From positions 31,622,794 through 31,686,793 of the forward strand of contig OZ038450.1 in assembly GCA_964036195.1 (NCBI GenBank): DNA of 64,000 nucleotides, written 5' to 3'. The notes under the pieces are model-generated. The model worked only from the letters and a program-made list of their open reading frames with translations. It ran no database searches and was not told the DNA's origin. The stretch's first letter is position 1, and each line of letters opens with the position of its first letter. The stretch comes from Sphaerolaimus hirsutus (taxonomy: Eukaryota > Nematoda > Chromadorea > Monhysterida > Sphaerolaimidae). A program made the position numbers and the translations under genes. Shown here piece by piece: positions 55,230-64,000 of the stretch.

Positions 55230-58200
55230 GTAAGTTAAAAATTGTAGGATAAATGTCTTTTTTTTCGAATCTGATTTTTTAGAATGTACAGGGGTGGGCA
55301 TCTTCAGTTACCGCTGGGAAAATGCGATAGATTGAGCTACGGTTGAGCTATCGGAATGAAATTTTAACACAATGGAGTAGACTCCATAGGACACCTATTC
55401 TGAAGTTTGCAACCCAAACGGCCACATTTTGGTTGAATTGTGGAACACATGGTTTTTAGTGTAATTTTGTGACTTGGCGTCACCCATAGGATAAATCGAG
55501 GGTGGCATTTGAGGGGGGGGGGGGCATCGGTCGTTGGTGTCGTCCCATTCTGTCGTACATCGGCCGATTTTGATGCCCTTTGAGTATGTTGTGGTCGCGC
55601 CTACTACCAAATTCTTTTTTTACTTGAATAGTCCCCCAGTCCCGAGATAAGGGAGGTGAAGTCACAAAATTACACTAAAAACTGTGTGTTCCACAACTCC
55701 TCCAAACTGTGGCCGTTTGGGTTGCAAACTTCAGCATAGGTGTCCTATGGAGTCTACTCTATTGTGTTAAAATTTCATTGTGATAGCTCAACTGTAGCTC
55801 AAGCTATCGCGTTTTTCCAGCGGTAACTGAAGATGCCCACCCCTGTATTTTAGCTATTTTTCTAATATAATAATTTGCTTACTCCAAAGTGAAATATATT
55901 TATGGAAATCAAAAAGTCATCATTCAATCAGGGCTTTTCACATATCCTGGGGTAGTCTCGCACCCTGTAGAATGTCTGTCTCGCACCCTGGGTCATGAAA
56001 ATTCGTTCAATATTTACCATGTAAAATGTCAGAATACCAAATGATAGTATGAATGAAAAATTTGCCCATATTACATGGCCTATGACATATCATGTGATGT
56101 GGTACTGGGACCTGACCCAGTCCCAGAGGCACTGCTGATCCCAGACTCAGTAAAATGACATGTAAAATGTAAAACATTAAGTGTAAAATGCATGCAAAAT
56201 GTCAACATAATTCCTTTTTTTACATGACATTTTACATGGCATTTTGGAGGTTCTGGGACTGCCATCAGAAATATGTAATGCACAACCTGAGAACATTGAA
56301 ACCTCTTTTATGCTACGATTACAGCTCGGACGTAAAATTCCAGCGTAAAATTCCATCGCAAAATTGATTACATAAAAGTGGATGATGATACAGGTCTGCA
56401 ATTTTTCATGGAGAATATGTTTATCAATACCTTCATTGTGTCCGAGAGTTATCGTCCAAGGTCATTGCTATTTGATTGTGGAAATTCAAAAATTCCTATT
56501 TTACGCTGGAATTTTACGCCAGCTGAAGAAAAGTCAATTCTACGCCAGGTGATTGCATGCAATGACATAGCGTAGAATTGATTTTTCTTCAGCTGGCGTA
56601 AAATTCCAGCGTAAAATAGAAATTTTTGAATTTCCACAATCAAATTGCAGTGACTGTGGATGATGACTCTCGGTTACAATGAAGGTATTGATAAACATAT
56701 TCTCCATGAAAAATTGCAGACCTGTATCATCATCCACTTTTATGTAATAAATTTTGCGATGGAATTTTACGCTGGAATTTTACGCCCGAGCTGTAATCGC
56801 TCCATTATGGACCTCACACACTTCCACATAACAATTTCCAGGCATGCAAACTCCCTACACAGTGGTCCACATTGACCATGCAACTTCCAGCAGTGAAGGG
56901 GGTCTTCTTTTTGGCATCTGGCCATATGATTGCAAGCAGAATTTTACTACAAGTGGCCTGGAATTACCTGTAGCCACATTGAGTCTAGTCACTCTCTTGT
57001 TTGGCATTGTGTGCTGTTTTTGTGGTGGGTGATTTTTTATCCTTTTTACAATTTTTGAAAATTGTAGTGGTTGTGAAATTATATAGGTAGTGTTGAAAGG
57101 CATCGGTCAATATGAAGTTGCATTGCACTGACACCAAAAATACAATGAATAAAACCTACTGAGAAATTGTTGAAATTAGAAATATAAGTTCATTTAATAC
57201 CAGAAATAGTTGCAAATGGGTATCGGTGCATACGAATTTCTGATCTTGTGGGTGAGAATAGGCAAAAATAAAAGAATCTGTGATTTTTGTGGTAAAGAAA
57301 TGGACAAAAGTGAGAGAATTTGTTAGTAAAAATTCTGCTGGGATAGGGTGAGCTGGGATATTTGTTGGGGGAACACCACAACTGGACCCATGCCAAGACA
57401 CCATCTTTGGGGGCAGTCCCAAGCCCTGTAAAGTGTAAAGTAAAGTGTCAAATGCAAAGTAAACTGTCAAATGCAAAGTAAACTGTCAAATGCAAAGTAA
57501 ATTGTCAATTGTCGTGCAAAGTTCAGTAATAAAATCTTTTCTTTTTTGTTTTGATTCACAGTTTACTAGCATTTGACTTTACATTTGACACACACTTTAC
57601 AGGGCTTGGGACTGCCAACTGCCCCCAGACCTCAAATATCTAGTCAACCACCAGTCCCACCAAATCACACCATTTTTCAACCATTCTCCACACATTCAGG
57701 TTACCGACTGCTCAAGGGGACCCTATTTTTGGTTGGCCTGTTATTTGCTGGGGTGCTCACATTTGTAATCTGTGACCAAGAACAGGTGCTACCTCACACC
57801 ATTGGAAATGGTGCCATTGCACTGGCAGTTGGTGAGTTGATGGTTTTATGGTAATCTTTGTACCATGGGGCTATGTTTGTCAGATGTTAGATGGGAGAGA
57901 TTTTTATAAAGCAGTTATTGATGAAGGGGCTTCATTTTTCATCATAATATGTAACAAATGTAAAATATGTTAAAACAGTAAAAATCAGTTTGTTGAGCAT
58001 GTGTAAGCTGGGTGAAACCAAGCATCTCTAAGCTAACTCCACTTACTTTTCCAGTAATCATGAAATTTGAGGTGAAGTATCTTCCACATGCTTCATCTTT
58101 CATACTGATGATCACAGTAAGAAGTGCTTCACTGCATATTCACACCTATTTTTGCAGTGTATGATAACAAATCACCTTTATCAATCATGTCACATGATAT

Positions 58201-60493
58201 ATGTCCAACTCCAAACACAGGCATGCTCCTGGGCCTAGTGACAATGCTCATAGAATATGTTGGCCTATTCATGACAGGTTTCATCTCAGGCCTCCTACTG
58301 GCCACTCCAATTGTGATCACAGCCTCCCAACTGGGTTTCATCAGCACCACATCCCTGTGGCTGCCAGTGGCATCACTTTTTGGCTGTGGACTTGTGGCAG
58401 CTCTGGCAGGCTTAATCTGGCCCAGATTTGTTGCTGTGCTTGGCAGTGCCATCATTGGGGCTGCTTTGGTGTGTGTGTCTGTCGATTATATACTGTTGAG
58501 AGCTGTACTCTTGAGGTGGGTTGAATGGGATAATGAGTTCTAATGGTTGCTGCATGTGATATAAATAAGTAGATGTATTGGCAGTGTGTTGGAAGAGTAT
58601 TGTTGTGTTAAATTCAGCTTTACATCAGTAAGCACAATTCTATGCTTGGCTGCAGGGTCACACAAGACAAATCACTTATATTTAAAGTGTTAAATACATT
58701 TCACATTCTTCCAACTTTGCTCCAAATATAACTGGTTTGCAACAAAAATACATATTTAGTTTGCATATTTCATGAAGTAACATGAAGTATTTGGGAATTG
58801 GGAAGTCAATGAATTGTTGTAATTTGTGTATCCCTCCCTCACTGCAGTACTTCATACCACACCCACACTTTACTGTGTTGTGGACTGTAAACAAAATACA
58901 ATCTTTTTACAAATCTTTATTTGGCTTTATTCAGGTGGATTCTGAAAGCTGTGATATTGGAGAAGCCAGCTATTGTGGAGATTTGTTGGCATGGATGGGT
59001 GGTGGCCATATTGTGGCCAATATTATTTTCCTTAGGCATCATTGTCCAGTACAACCTTACTAGAAAGAAGCAACAAAGTGACAGAAAGAGGAGAGGTAAG
59101 TCAAGTGTAAAAGTACAATATATTTTTGCCAGTAATTCTAAAATTTATGAAAATTCTTAAAAAATTCAAAAAATTCTAAAATTCACATAAAAATTCAAGT
59201 AAAGATTATGTGGAAAACAATATTTTTATGTAAATACAAATGTGATCAGTCACTTTTACTGTATGAGCTGGAGCAAACCACAGCTTTATTTTTCTATAAA
59301 TTCCTTGACAATTCAAAAATATCATAATGTACAAATCAAATTGCACACTGACAATGTTCAGCAATGCATAAGCATAAACTATTCGTGCCCAGGTCATCAT
59401 CACAACCACAGCAGCCACAATGAAACAAGCCCTGCAACCCATCAACACTATTTTGAAACCCATTTTGACTCCCATCACAATACAACCATGGGGCATAGGC
59501 GTAGCCAGATTAATCCACCAAATCCAAATAAAAGACCAGCTGTGACAACAAAATTATCAAAACATTTGCGCCATCACAACAGTGAACCTGGAAGTACAGT
59601 TGCTGGGACTGGGGGACAGAGTCAAGCTCTGAAGTCATTCAGGGAGAGGTATCAGGCTAGACAGAGACATGGGGAAGTTATTTGTCAGGTGGGTAACTGA
59701 AGCATTGCTATCTTGGGAGGATTTTGCTCAATGGATTTAATTTTGCATCTTTATGAAGTGTATATATTCTGGAATACAAAATGCTTATTCTTTAAAGAAG
59801 AGTTTCTTGAGACTTACTTTTCTTAAATACTAGCTATCTTAAAATATGATATTTTTATGGCCTCGCCAGATTTGTGCACAAATTGTTACTTTTGCAGGTT
59901 CAAGTACAAAAATGAATAACAATCACAGATAATAAATATAACATCATAATCCTGCAAACATGTTTACTTTACCCAGTCACAAAATATAGGTTCTTACACA
60001 TATTTACCCTTACTCCCCCATCAAATCCTCATTTCAGAGTTTTATGGAGAGCCTGGAAAGAATGCGTCAGCACAGCCTAGACCACCACCCTGCAATCACA
60101 CCAACTTCATTCTACCATGAACAAGCCCCAGGCCAAACTGATCTCCAAAATGGCATGTTTACTGACACAGCATCCACCACAATCCTGCCAACTTCTATTT
60201 CTGGCAGTCAATGCAATGATGTCATTTCTGGCATGGCTGGGTCTGGAAATTTACAACAAGCTGCTGTCAATGTTGATGTGGCACTGAGACAGGATCAAGT
60301 GATTTTAAGTGGTCAGGGCACTTCAAGCAGTGGCACGGCTTCATCAGATAGAAGTGACACTAGAATACTGCCTGAAAATGGTAGGAATAGTGCACTTGAT
60401 TACCATAATCATTTGAATAGTAGTGACAGTGAAACTCCACCCCCATTGCCTCCTAGGAGGCTGGCTGATAGGAATAGTGCAGCATTTTCATAA
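55151..60493 (+). CDS. tmem198: TMEM198, multipass membrane protein (7 exons, complete)
   Basis: Exons 55151-55229, 56842-57024, 57700-57831, 58221-58515, 58935-59095, 59393-59688 and 60038-60493 join in phase to 533 codons and a stop. The product has a hydrophilic N-terminus, seven hydrophobic segments and a long polar tail. Family blocks are plain: GYRLLKGTLFLVGLLF, ALAVGMLLGLVTMLI, YVGLFMTGFISGLLLA and a final helix ILWPILFSLGIIVQY, then the tail block FRERYQ..SFMESL. Vertebrate TMEM198 acts at the plasma membrane and in vesicles and promotes LRP6 phosphorylation in Wnt signalling; transfer of that role here is inference. The tail ends with PPPLPPRR, an SH3-ligand type motif. The start has a good context (CCAAAAATGG). 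All donors are GT and all acceptors AG. Confidence 0.93.
55289..55845. mobile_element. Long inverted-repeat element in tmem198 intron 1
   Basis: CAGGGGTGGGCATCTTCAG to CTGAAGATGCCCACCCCTG, arms of roughly 200 bp, TA on both sides. The centre contains a G run. Non-coding. Confidence 0.8.
56140..56270. repeat. TGTAAAATG-type palindromic repeat
   Basis: GTAAAATGACATGTAAAATG left, CATTTTACATGGCATTTTGG right; decayed member of the CCCTGTAAAATG family, in tmem198 intron 1. Confidence 0.5.
56316..56799. repeat. Near-perfect 484-bp palindrome in tmem198 intron 1
   Basis: CGATTACAGCTCGGACGTAA to TTACGCCCGAGCTGTAATCG, centre at about 56557 in GTGATTGCATGCAATGAC. The arms match over almost their whole length, including CATGGAGAATATGTTTATC and its complement. 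Confidence 0.85.
56842..57024 (+). CDS. tmem198: tmem198 exon 2
   Basis: Acceptor ACAATTTCCAG, donor GTGGGT; phase 1 to phase 1. Encodes the rest of the N-terminus (WPYDCKQNFTT) and membrane segment 1 (PVATLSLVTLLFGIVCCFC). Confidence 0.9.
57418..57608. repeat. Palindromic CCCTGTAAAG-type element in tmem198 intron 2
   Basis: CCCAAGCCCTGTAAAGTG and CACTTTACAGGGCTTGGG ends, with CTGTCAAATGCAAAGTAAA repeated in tandem inside. Confidence 0.7.
57700..57831 (+). CDS. tmem198: tmem198 exon 3
   Basis: Acceptor CACACATTCAG, donor GTGAGT; phase 1 to phase 1. Encodes membrane segment 2 (LLKGTLFLVGLLFAGVLTFV) and the start of segment 3 (NGAIALAVG). Confidence 0.92.
58221..58515 (+). CDS. tmem198: tmem198 exon 4
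   Basis: Acceptor CTCCAAACACAG, donor GTGGGT; phase 1 to phase 2. Encodes the remainder of segment 3 and segments 4 to 6 (LGLVTMLI, GLFMTGFISGLLLA, LFGCGLVAALAGLIW, VLGSAIIGAALVCVSVDYIL). Reading through the donor would stop after nine more codons. Confidence 0.92.
58935..59095 (+). CDS. tmem198: tmem198 exon 5
   Basis: Acceptor GGCTTTATTCAG, donor GTAAGT; phase 2 to phase 1. The frame begins WILKAVILEK, crosses membrane segment 7 (VVAILWPILFSLGIIVQY) and ends in the basic KKQQSDRKRR. Confidence 0.9.
59393..59688 (+). CDS. tmem198: tmem198 exon 6
   Basis: Acceptor TTCGTGCCCAG, donor GTGGGT; phase 1 to phase 0. His/Asn-rich (HHHNHSSHNETS), then the conserved SQALKSFRERYQARQ. Confidence 0.85.
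60038..60493 (+). CDS. tmem198: tmem198 exon 7
   Basis: Acceptor AATCCTCATTTCAG; phase 0. Starts SFMESLERMRQHS, runs through a Ser/Gly-rich region and ends TPPPLPPRRLADRNSAAFS with TAA at 60491-60493. Confidence 0.9.
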   Translation, partial: SFMESLERMRQHSLDHHPAITPTSFYHEQAPGQTDLQNGMFTDTASTTILPTSISGSQCNDVISGMAGSGNLQQAAVNVDVALRQDQVILSGQGTSSSGTASSDRSDTRILPENGRNSALDYHNHLNSSDSETPPPLPPRRLADRNSAAFS

Positions 60494-60900
60494 AAGCAGA
60501 TATTAGCTCATTTGAGGATTCATGAATCAAGTGACTAAATCAGATTAAGAAAGTATGTTTTGTCTATTTGGATTTGATCCCATGGATCACATAGTTGATG
60601 ATAAAATTGAAGATGCTTTAAGGGTCAGGAGAAATTTGTGATCTGCAGTCAAGTTTTGTGTCATAATTTTTGTTTTGCTACTGTGTACAGCATGTATTAA
60701 GTTATAGCTCATGATATCTCTAATTGCAATTTCAAAAATACAGTTATAGTTATTGATTTTTAAACTATTATTGTACTGTGTTAAACTCTTTGTTAAAGAT
60801 CCCATACAAAGTTTTATAGAAAAAGTACAAATCTGTAGAGCTGGTTCATATTTTTATTTTCACTGATATTACAATAAACAAAAAATTACTTTTAAAATAA
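60494..60900 (+). other. tmem198: tmem198 3' untranslated region with AATAAA
   Basis: AT-rich, with a polyadenylation signal AATAAA at 60873-60878, about 380 nt past the stop. The end site is not visible. Confidence 0.6.
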
Positions 60901-60944
60901 TACATCATACAGTATTTATTTGCATGTTCATCATCACGTAAATG

Positions 60945-61804
60945 CAGAGTTGTACAAATACCGGTATTTTTGGAAAACGTAAACGTAAACGTAAATACCT
61001 TTTCTCAATTTTAAGTATTGATACTAAAAGCGTAAAATACTTTGAAAGTACCCGGGTAAACGTTAAAAAAAACGTAAACGTAAAAATATTTTGAAGCGTT
61101 CCCATCATCAGAGCGTTCCCATCATCAAAACCTCACCTATTCTTAAAGTTTGCTGAACATGATGAATAATGTGAAGTATTTATTCATTGTCAAGTACAGG
61201 GTGAGTGGAATCTAATACACCCCGCGCACGGGCAACTTTTTTTGTGTTTATAATTGCGATTTGTGATGACGATGTGCCAGTGGGGGGCTGATTTTTGTAT
61301 CAAAATATAGCCAGAACATTTCATTACCAAAGTATGAAATTCCAGCCCCCCAACTCTATCGTACCCCCTAGCATTATCATAGAAGTGAACTTTTGTTCCT
61401 GGCGCATGAACTTTTGTCTACGCCAATTTCATTTTGGGGACTACATGGGATGGGGGTAGGATAAAGCTAGGGTGTATTTTATATGTAGGTATAGAAATGT
61501 TTTGGCTATCTTTTTCCACCAATATCAGCACCCTAGCGCGTTGTCATAATGAATCACAATACATAAACACACCAAAAGTCGCCGCGCACGAACTTTATGC
61601 ATGGGGTTTTGAAAGTATTCTAAAAAATAGCAGTTTTTCTATTTTCCATAAGATTTTTACGTTTTCCATAGTACCCGGGTATTTTGGTCAGGAAAACGTA
61701 ACAAAACATAATGGTATTTTTGGAAAACGTAAACGTAAACGTAAGTATAAATACCCGAATAACCGGGTATTTCAGGTAAACGTAAATACGTTTTTCCAAC
61801 TCTG
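60945..61804. mobile_element. hAT-like element, CAGAGTTG termini, copy 3
   Basis: CAGAGTTGTACAAATACCGG to TTTTTCCAACTCTG with a perfect 8-bp duplication CGTAAATG (60937-60944, 61805-61812). AAACGT arrays inside both ends; the centre is unrelated unique sequence. Confidence 0.88.
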
Positions 61805-62133
61805 CGTAAATGTCACCCATGCAAAAGATTTAAATCTTCAATCCTATCACTTGAATCTTGTTTCTAACCATGCAAAATGGAACTATTTGTTTGAAAAGTG
61901 TTTGACCATATGAGAAACATGTAAATATTTTAGTAGTAAAACAAATATTTACTAAGCCCTAGTTCCATTTCAATTTATATCACAAATAAACACTTTTTAT
62001 AAATGTATTCGTACAAATGGAAATAAACATATTAAGTATGAAATCCATATCTCTACAATAGTTTTAAGCGTTTTTGTTTGAAACAGTTAAAAAAACCCTT
62101 TGAAAAATTCATCACAGTGAAACAATTGGTTGG

Positions 62134-62333
62134 NNNNNNNNNNNNNNNNNNNNNNNNNNNNNNNNNNNNNNNNNNNNNNNNNNNNNNNNNNNNNNNNNNN
62201 NNNNNNNNNNNNNNNNNNNNNNNNNNNNNNNNNNNNNNNNNNNNNNNNNNNNNNNNNNNNNNNNNNNNNNNNNNNNNNNNNNNNNNNNNNNNNNNNNNNN
62301 NNNNNNNNNNNNNNNNNNNNNNNNNNNNNNNNN
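62134..62333. other. Assembly gap (200 N)
   Basis: Exactly 200 N by count, a conventional scaffold gap size. True length unknown; frames called across it are artefacts. Confidence 0.99.
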
Positions 62334-62587
62334 TGTATTGATAGCCTATATTATTAGCATTTGTGTACATTACCCTTGATATACATCTTTTGATAGCTCA
62401 AGCAGAAAATGGCATTGTATATGATATATTACTTTTGTGCATTCAAAAGCATACACATGTTTAGGTGCAGCATCCACTTTTTGTTGGCTTTAGCCATTTT
62501 TTATCAGATTAAGTGTGTGTGTGAAAACAATGGTAGAGAAACCAGTATCTAAAATTTCTGCAAGGGACAAACCATAAAAGTAATGCA

Positions 62588-62716
62588 CCCGACTCGACTC
62601 GAGACGCGAGATTTTTGCCTGACTCGACTCCACTTTTCAGTGACTCGCTCGACTCGACTTTGACGCTGCGACTCGAACTCGAGTTTGAAAAAGATCGAGT
62701 TTCGAGCCCTACATAT
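62588..62716. repeat. GACTCGACTCGA-rich repeat
   Basis: Irregular CTCGACTCGA words ending in GATCGAGTTTCGAGCCCTA, which looks like a hAT-type terminus. No matching left end was found. Confidence 0.45.
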
Positions 62717-63217
62717 ATTATACAGCTTGAATTATTTTTCTCAGACAAGAACAGTTGTTATTTCAATGGTTCCCGGCACTTTGTCGATGGTACATATGGG
62801 GACTCTTCCATGATTTTTTATTGAAAAAAGTAAGTACAAAGCGCAAACAAACTCCGCCTTTTCACCATTCTATCGGCTTTTAGATAAAGAAATCGCACAG
62901 AATGGTTACATAAAATCGCGTGGTCAAAACTGATACAATCCCGGTGATTTTCAAATTTTTTCAAAGATATAAAGTCTTCCAAGCGAGTACTTCCCCTTGT
63001 TTTGGTTGCACTTGTAAATACGAGAATTCGTCCACAGATCCGCACAAAAATCAGCATTTCCACGGCTGAAAGTTTCGCCTGCGGAATTCACTGCGACATG
63101 ATTTCGTCTTGCCAATGCCCCGTCATTTTTTTTGAATTGCTATATCGATCGCGTTCGTAGTGGCGTCCGACATTTTTACGTGGTTTGTTGTTTCTTTTAA
63201 TTTTTGGTTTGCAATGT

Positions 63218-63424
63218 GCCTGCGCACACTAGTTTTCACACGAAATTTCGAAAACACACAAGGCTTAGAACGCATTTGAGTTTTCTACAATGAGGTGGTT
63301 GTCAACTACAGTTGTCAACTACAGTTGACGGAGATTAAAAATGACCAATTGTGGAAAACTCATAAATGAGCTTTGAACGTGTTTGACTTTTTGAAATTTC
63401 GTGTGAAAACTAGTGTGCGCAGGG
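63218..63424. repeat. Foldback element, GCGCACACTAGTTTTCACAC arms
   Basis: CCTGCGCACACTAGTTTTC left and GAAAACTAGTGTGCGCAGG right, with GAAATTTCG continuing the pairing and a central GAGTTTTCTACAATGAGG region also found in 44146-44385. Confidence 0.75.
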
Positions 63425-63718
63425 CCAATTAAAAGGTTGTAAAGTAGAATTGTTCATGGGATCTTGGAGATCCCAGGGGGTATTTAAGTGAAGCCATTGG
63501 AAAAAAACGTTTTTTCTTTCCCGAATTGATCGAGTTTTTATTAATTTCCATTAATTAATTAAGTCTAAAACGCTTAAAACTTCCAGTGCGCATTTTATGC
63601 ACTCCTCTGTAATCCGATTAACATTTCTCAGTGCGCGGTTTATACACCACGGGTGTCCTGTATAGGATTCCGATACACACTTCGTATTTTTTTCAGAATC
63701 TGAAAAATATACTGTAGT

Positions 63719-63832
63719 TGCTACCGTAATCCTATGAATAAAATACCGTAACCCTTTCGCTACCGTAATCCTCCAATTCTAACTACCGTAATCCTTTGAA
63801 TAGAATTTTTTTGGTTACCGTAAGCCACTGAA
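63719..63832. repeat. Degenerate TACCGTAATCC tandem repeat
   Basis: TACCGTAATCCT or TACCGTAACCCT occurs at least five times at irregular spacing. Confidence 0.65.
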
Positions 63833-63913
63833 TTTAAGTGTACTATGTGAAATATTAACCGTGGCATATTAACCAAATGTTGCCATGTATCCAAATGTAA
63901 TTTTTTCAAAAAG

Positions 63914-63969
63914 ATGAAGTACGAAATATCGTGAAGGAGATATCAACTTGGAGAGATGGACTGCAACAG
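63914..63969 (+). CDS. Candidate exon of a further gene
   Basis: Acceptor TTTTTTTCAAAAAG and strong donor GTACGT frame 56 nt; entered with two leftover bases it reads EVRNIVKEISTWRDGLQQ, which has protein-like composition. The product is not recognised. The next exon would lie right of the window. Confidence 0.4.
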
Positions 63970-64000
63970 GTACGTGATCTTCCCATGTATACTCCAGTTA

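Noticed and set aside
59242-59392. Upstream extension of the exon 6 frame (Met at 59242)
   Set aside because: It precedes the acceptor at 59391-59392 and is not needed; the phase from exon 5 fits 59393.
62053-62370. Long open frames over the N run
   Set aside because: They span 200 unknown bases; no coding evidence.
62818-63063. 81-codon minus-strand frame near the right end
   Set aside because: Composition is fairly protein-like, but no splice partners, conserved motif or start context was found.

Overview
This is animal (metazoan) nuclear DNA: AT-rich, with spliced genes using GT..AG introns, BEL/Pao and Ty3/gypsy retrotransposons, many non-autonomous DNA transposons with hAT-type 8-bp or TA target-site duplications, and one 200-base scaffold gap (62134-62333). 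I cannot name the phylum. A TMEM198 orthologue and a receptor carrying a NIT (nitrate/nitrite-sensing type) domain suggest an aquatic invertebrate; this is inference.

Left half (about 4.4-31.7 kb): a minus-strand gene, mostly hidden by repeats. I reassembled eight exons by splice sites and phase, at 31645-31701, 21890-22080, 21477-21553, 21150-21273, 20141-20277, 19477-19551, 17006-17103 and 4382-4683. They encode a short cytosolic N-terminus, one membrane helix, a NIT-domain ectodomain, a second membrane helix and the start of a helical linker. This is the N-terminal half of a NIT receptor, most likely a receptor guanylate cyclase whose catalytic exons would lie left of the window. Two retrotransposons sit in its introns, both antisense to it: a BEL/Pao element with an envelope-like domain (4760-16700, intron 7) and a Ty3/gypsy element with short LTRs (22423-29532, intron 1).

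Middle (31.7-55 kb): no convincing gene. It is a mosaic of small transposons: CCGTATT..AATACGG families flanked by TA, hAT-like elements carrying GGAAAACGG or AAACGT arrays, palindromic foldback elements, and a segmental duplication (33.35-36.7 kb and 39.28-41.4 kb). The duplication supplies empty target sites for four of the insertions.

Right (55.15-60.49 kb): a complete plus-strand seven-exon TMEM198 gene (533 codons, seven membrane segments, proline-rich C-terminus). Its first intron holds two large palindromic elements. After it come an hAT-like element, the gap, further repeats and a candidate exon of a next gene at 63914-63969.

Most distinctive observations: (1) the hidden NIT receptor; (2) an extreme sense-strand excess of TCACA throughout the BEL/Pao element, in every reading frame and in non-coding parts; (3) the BEL/Pao element's envelope-like domain in frame with pol, and an inverted LTR copy at its 5' end; (4) a 195-bp duplication flanking the gypsy element exactly where a 4-6 bp target duplication would be expected.
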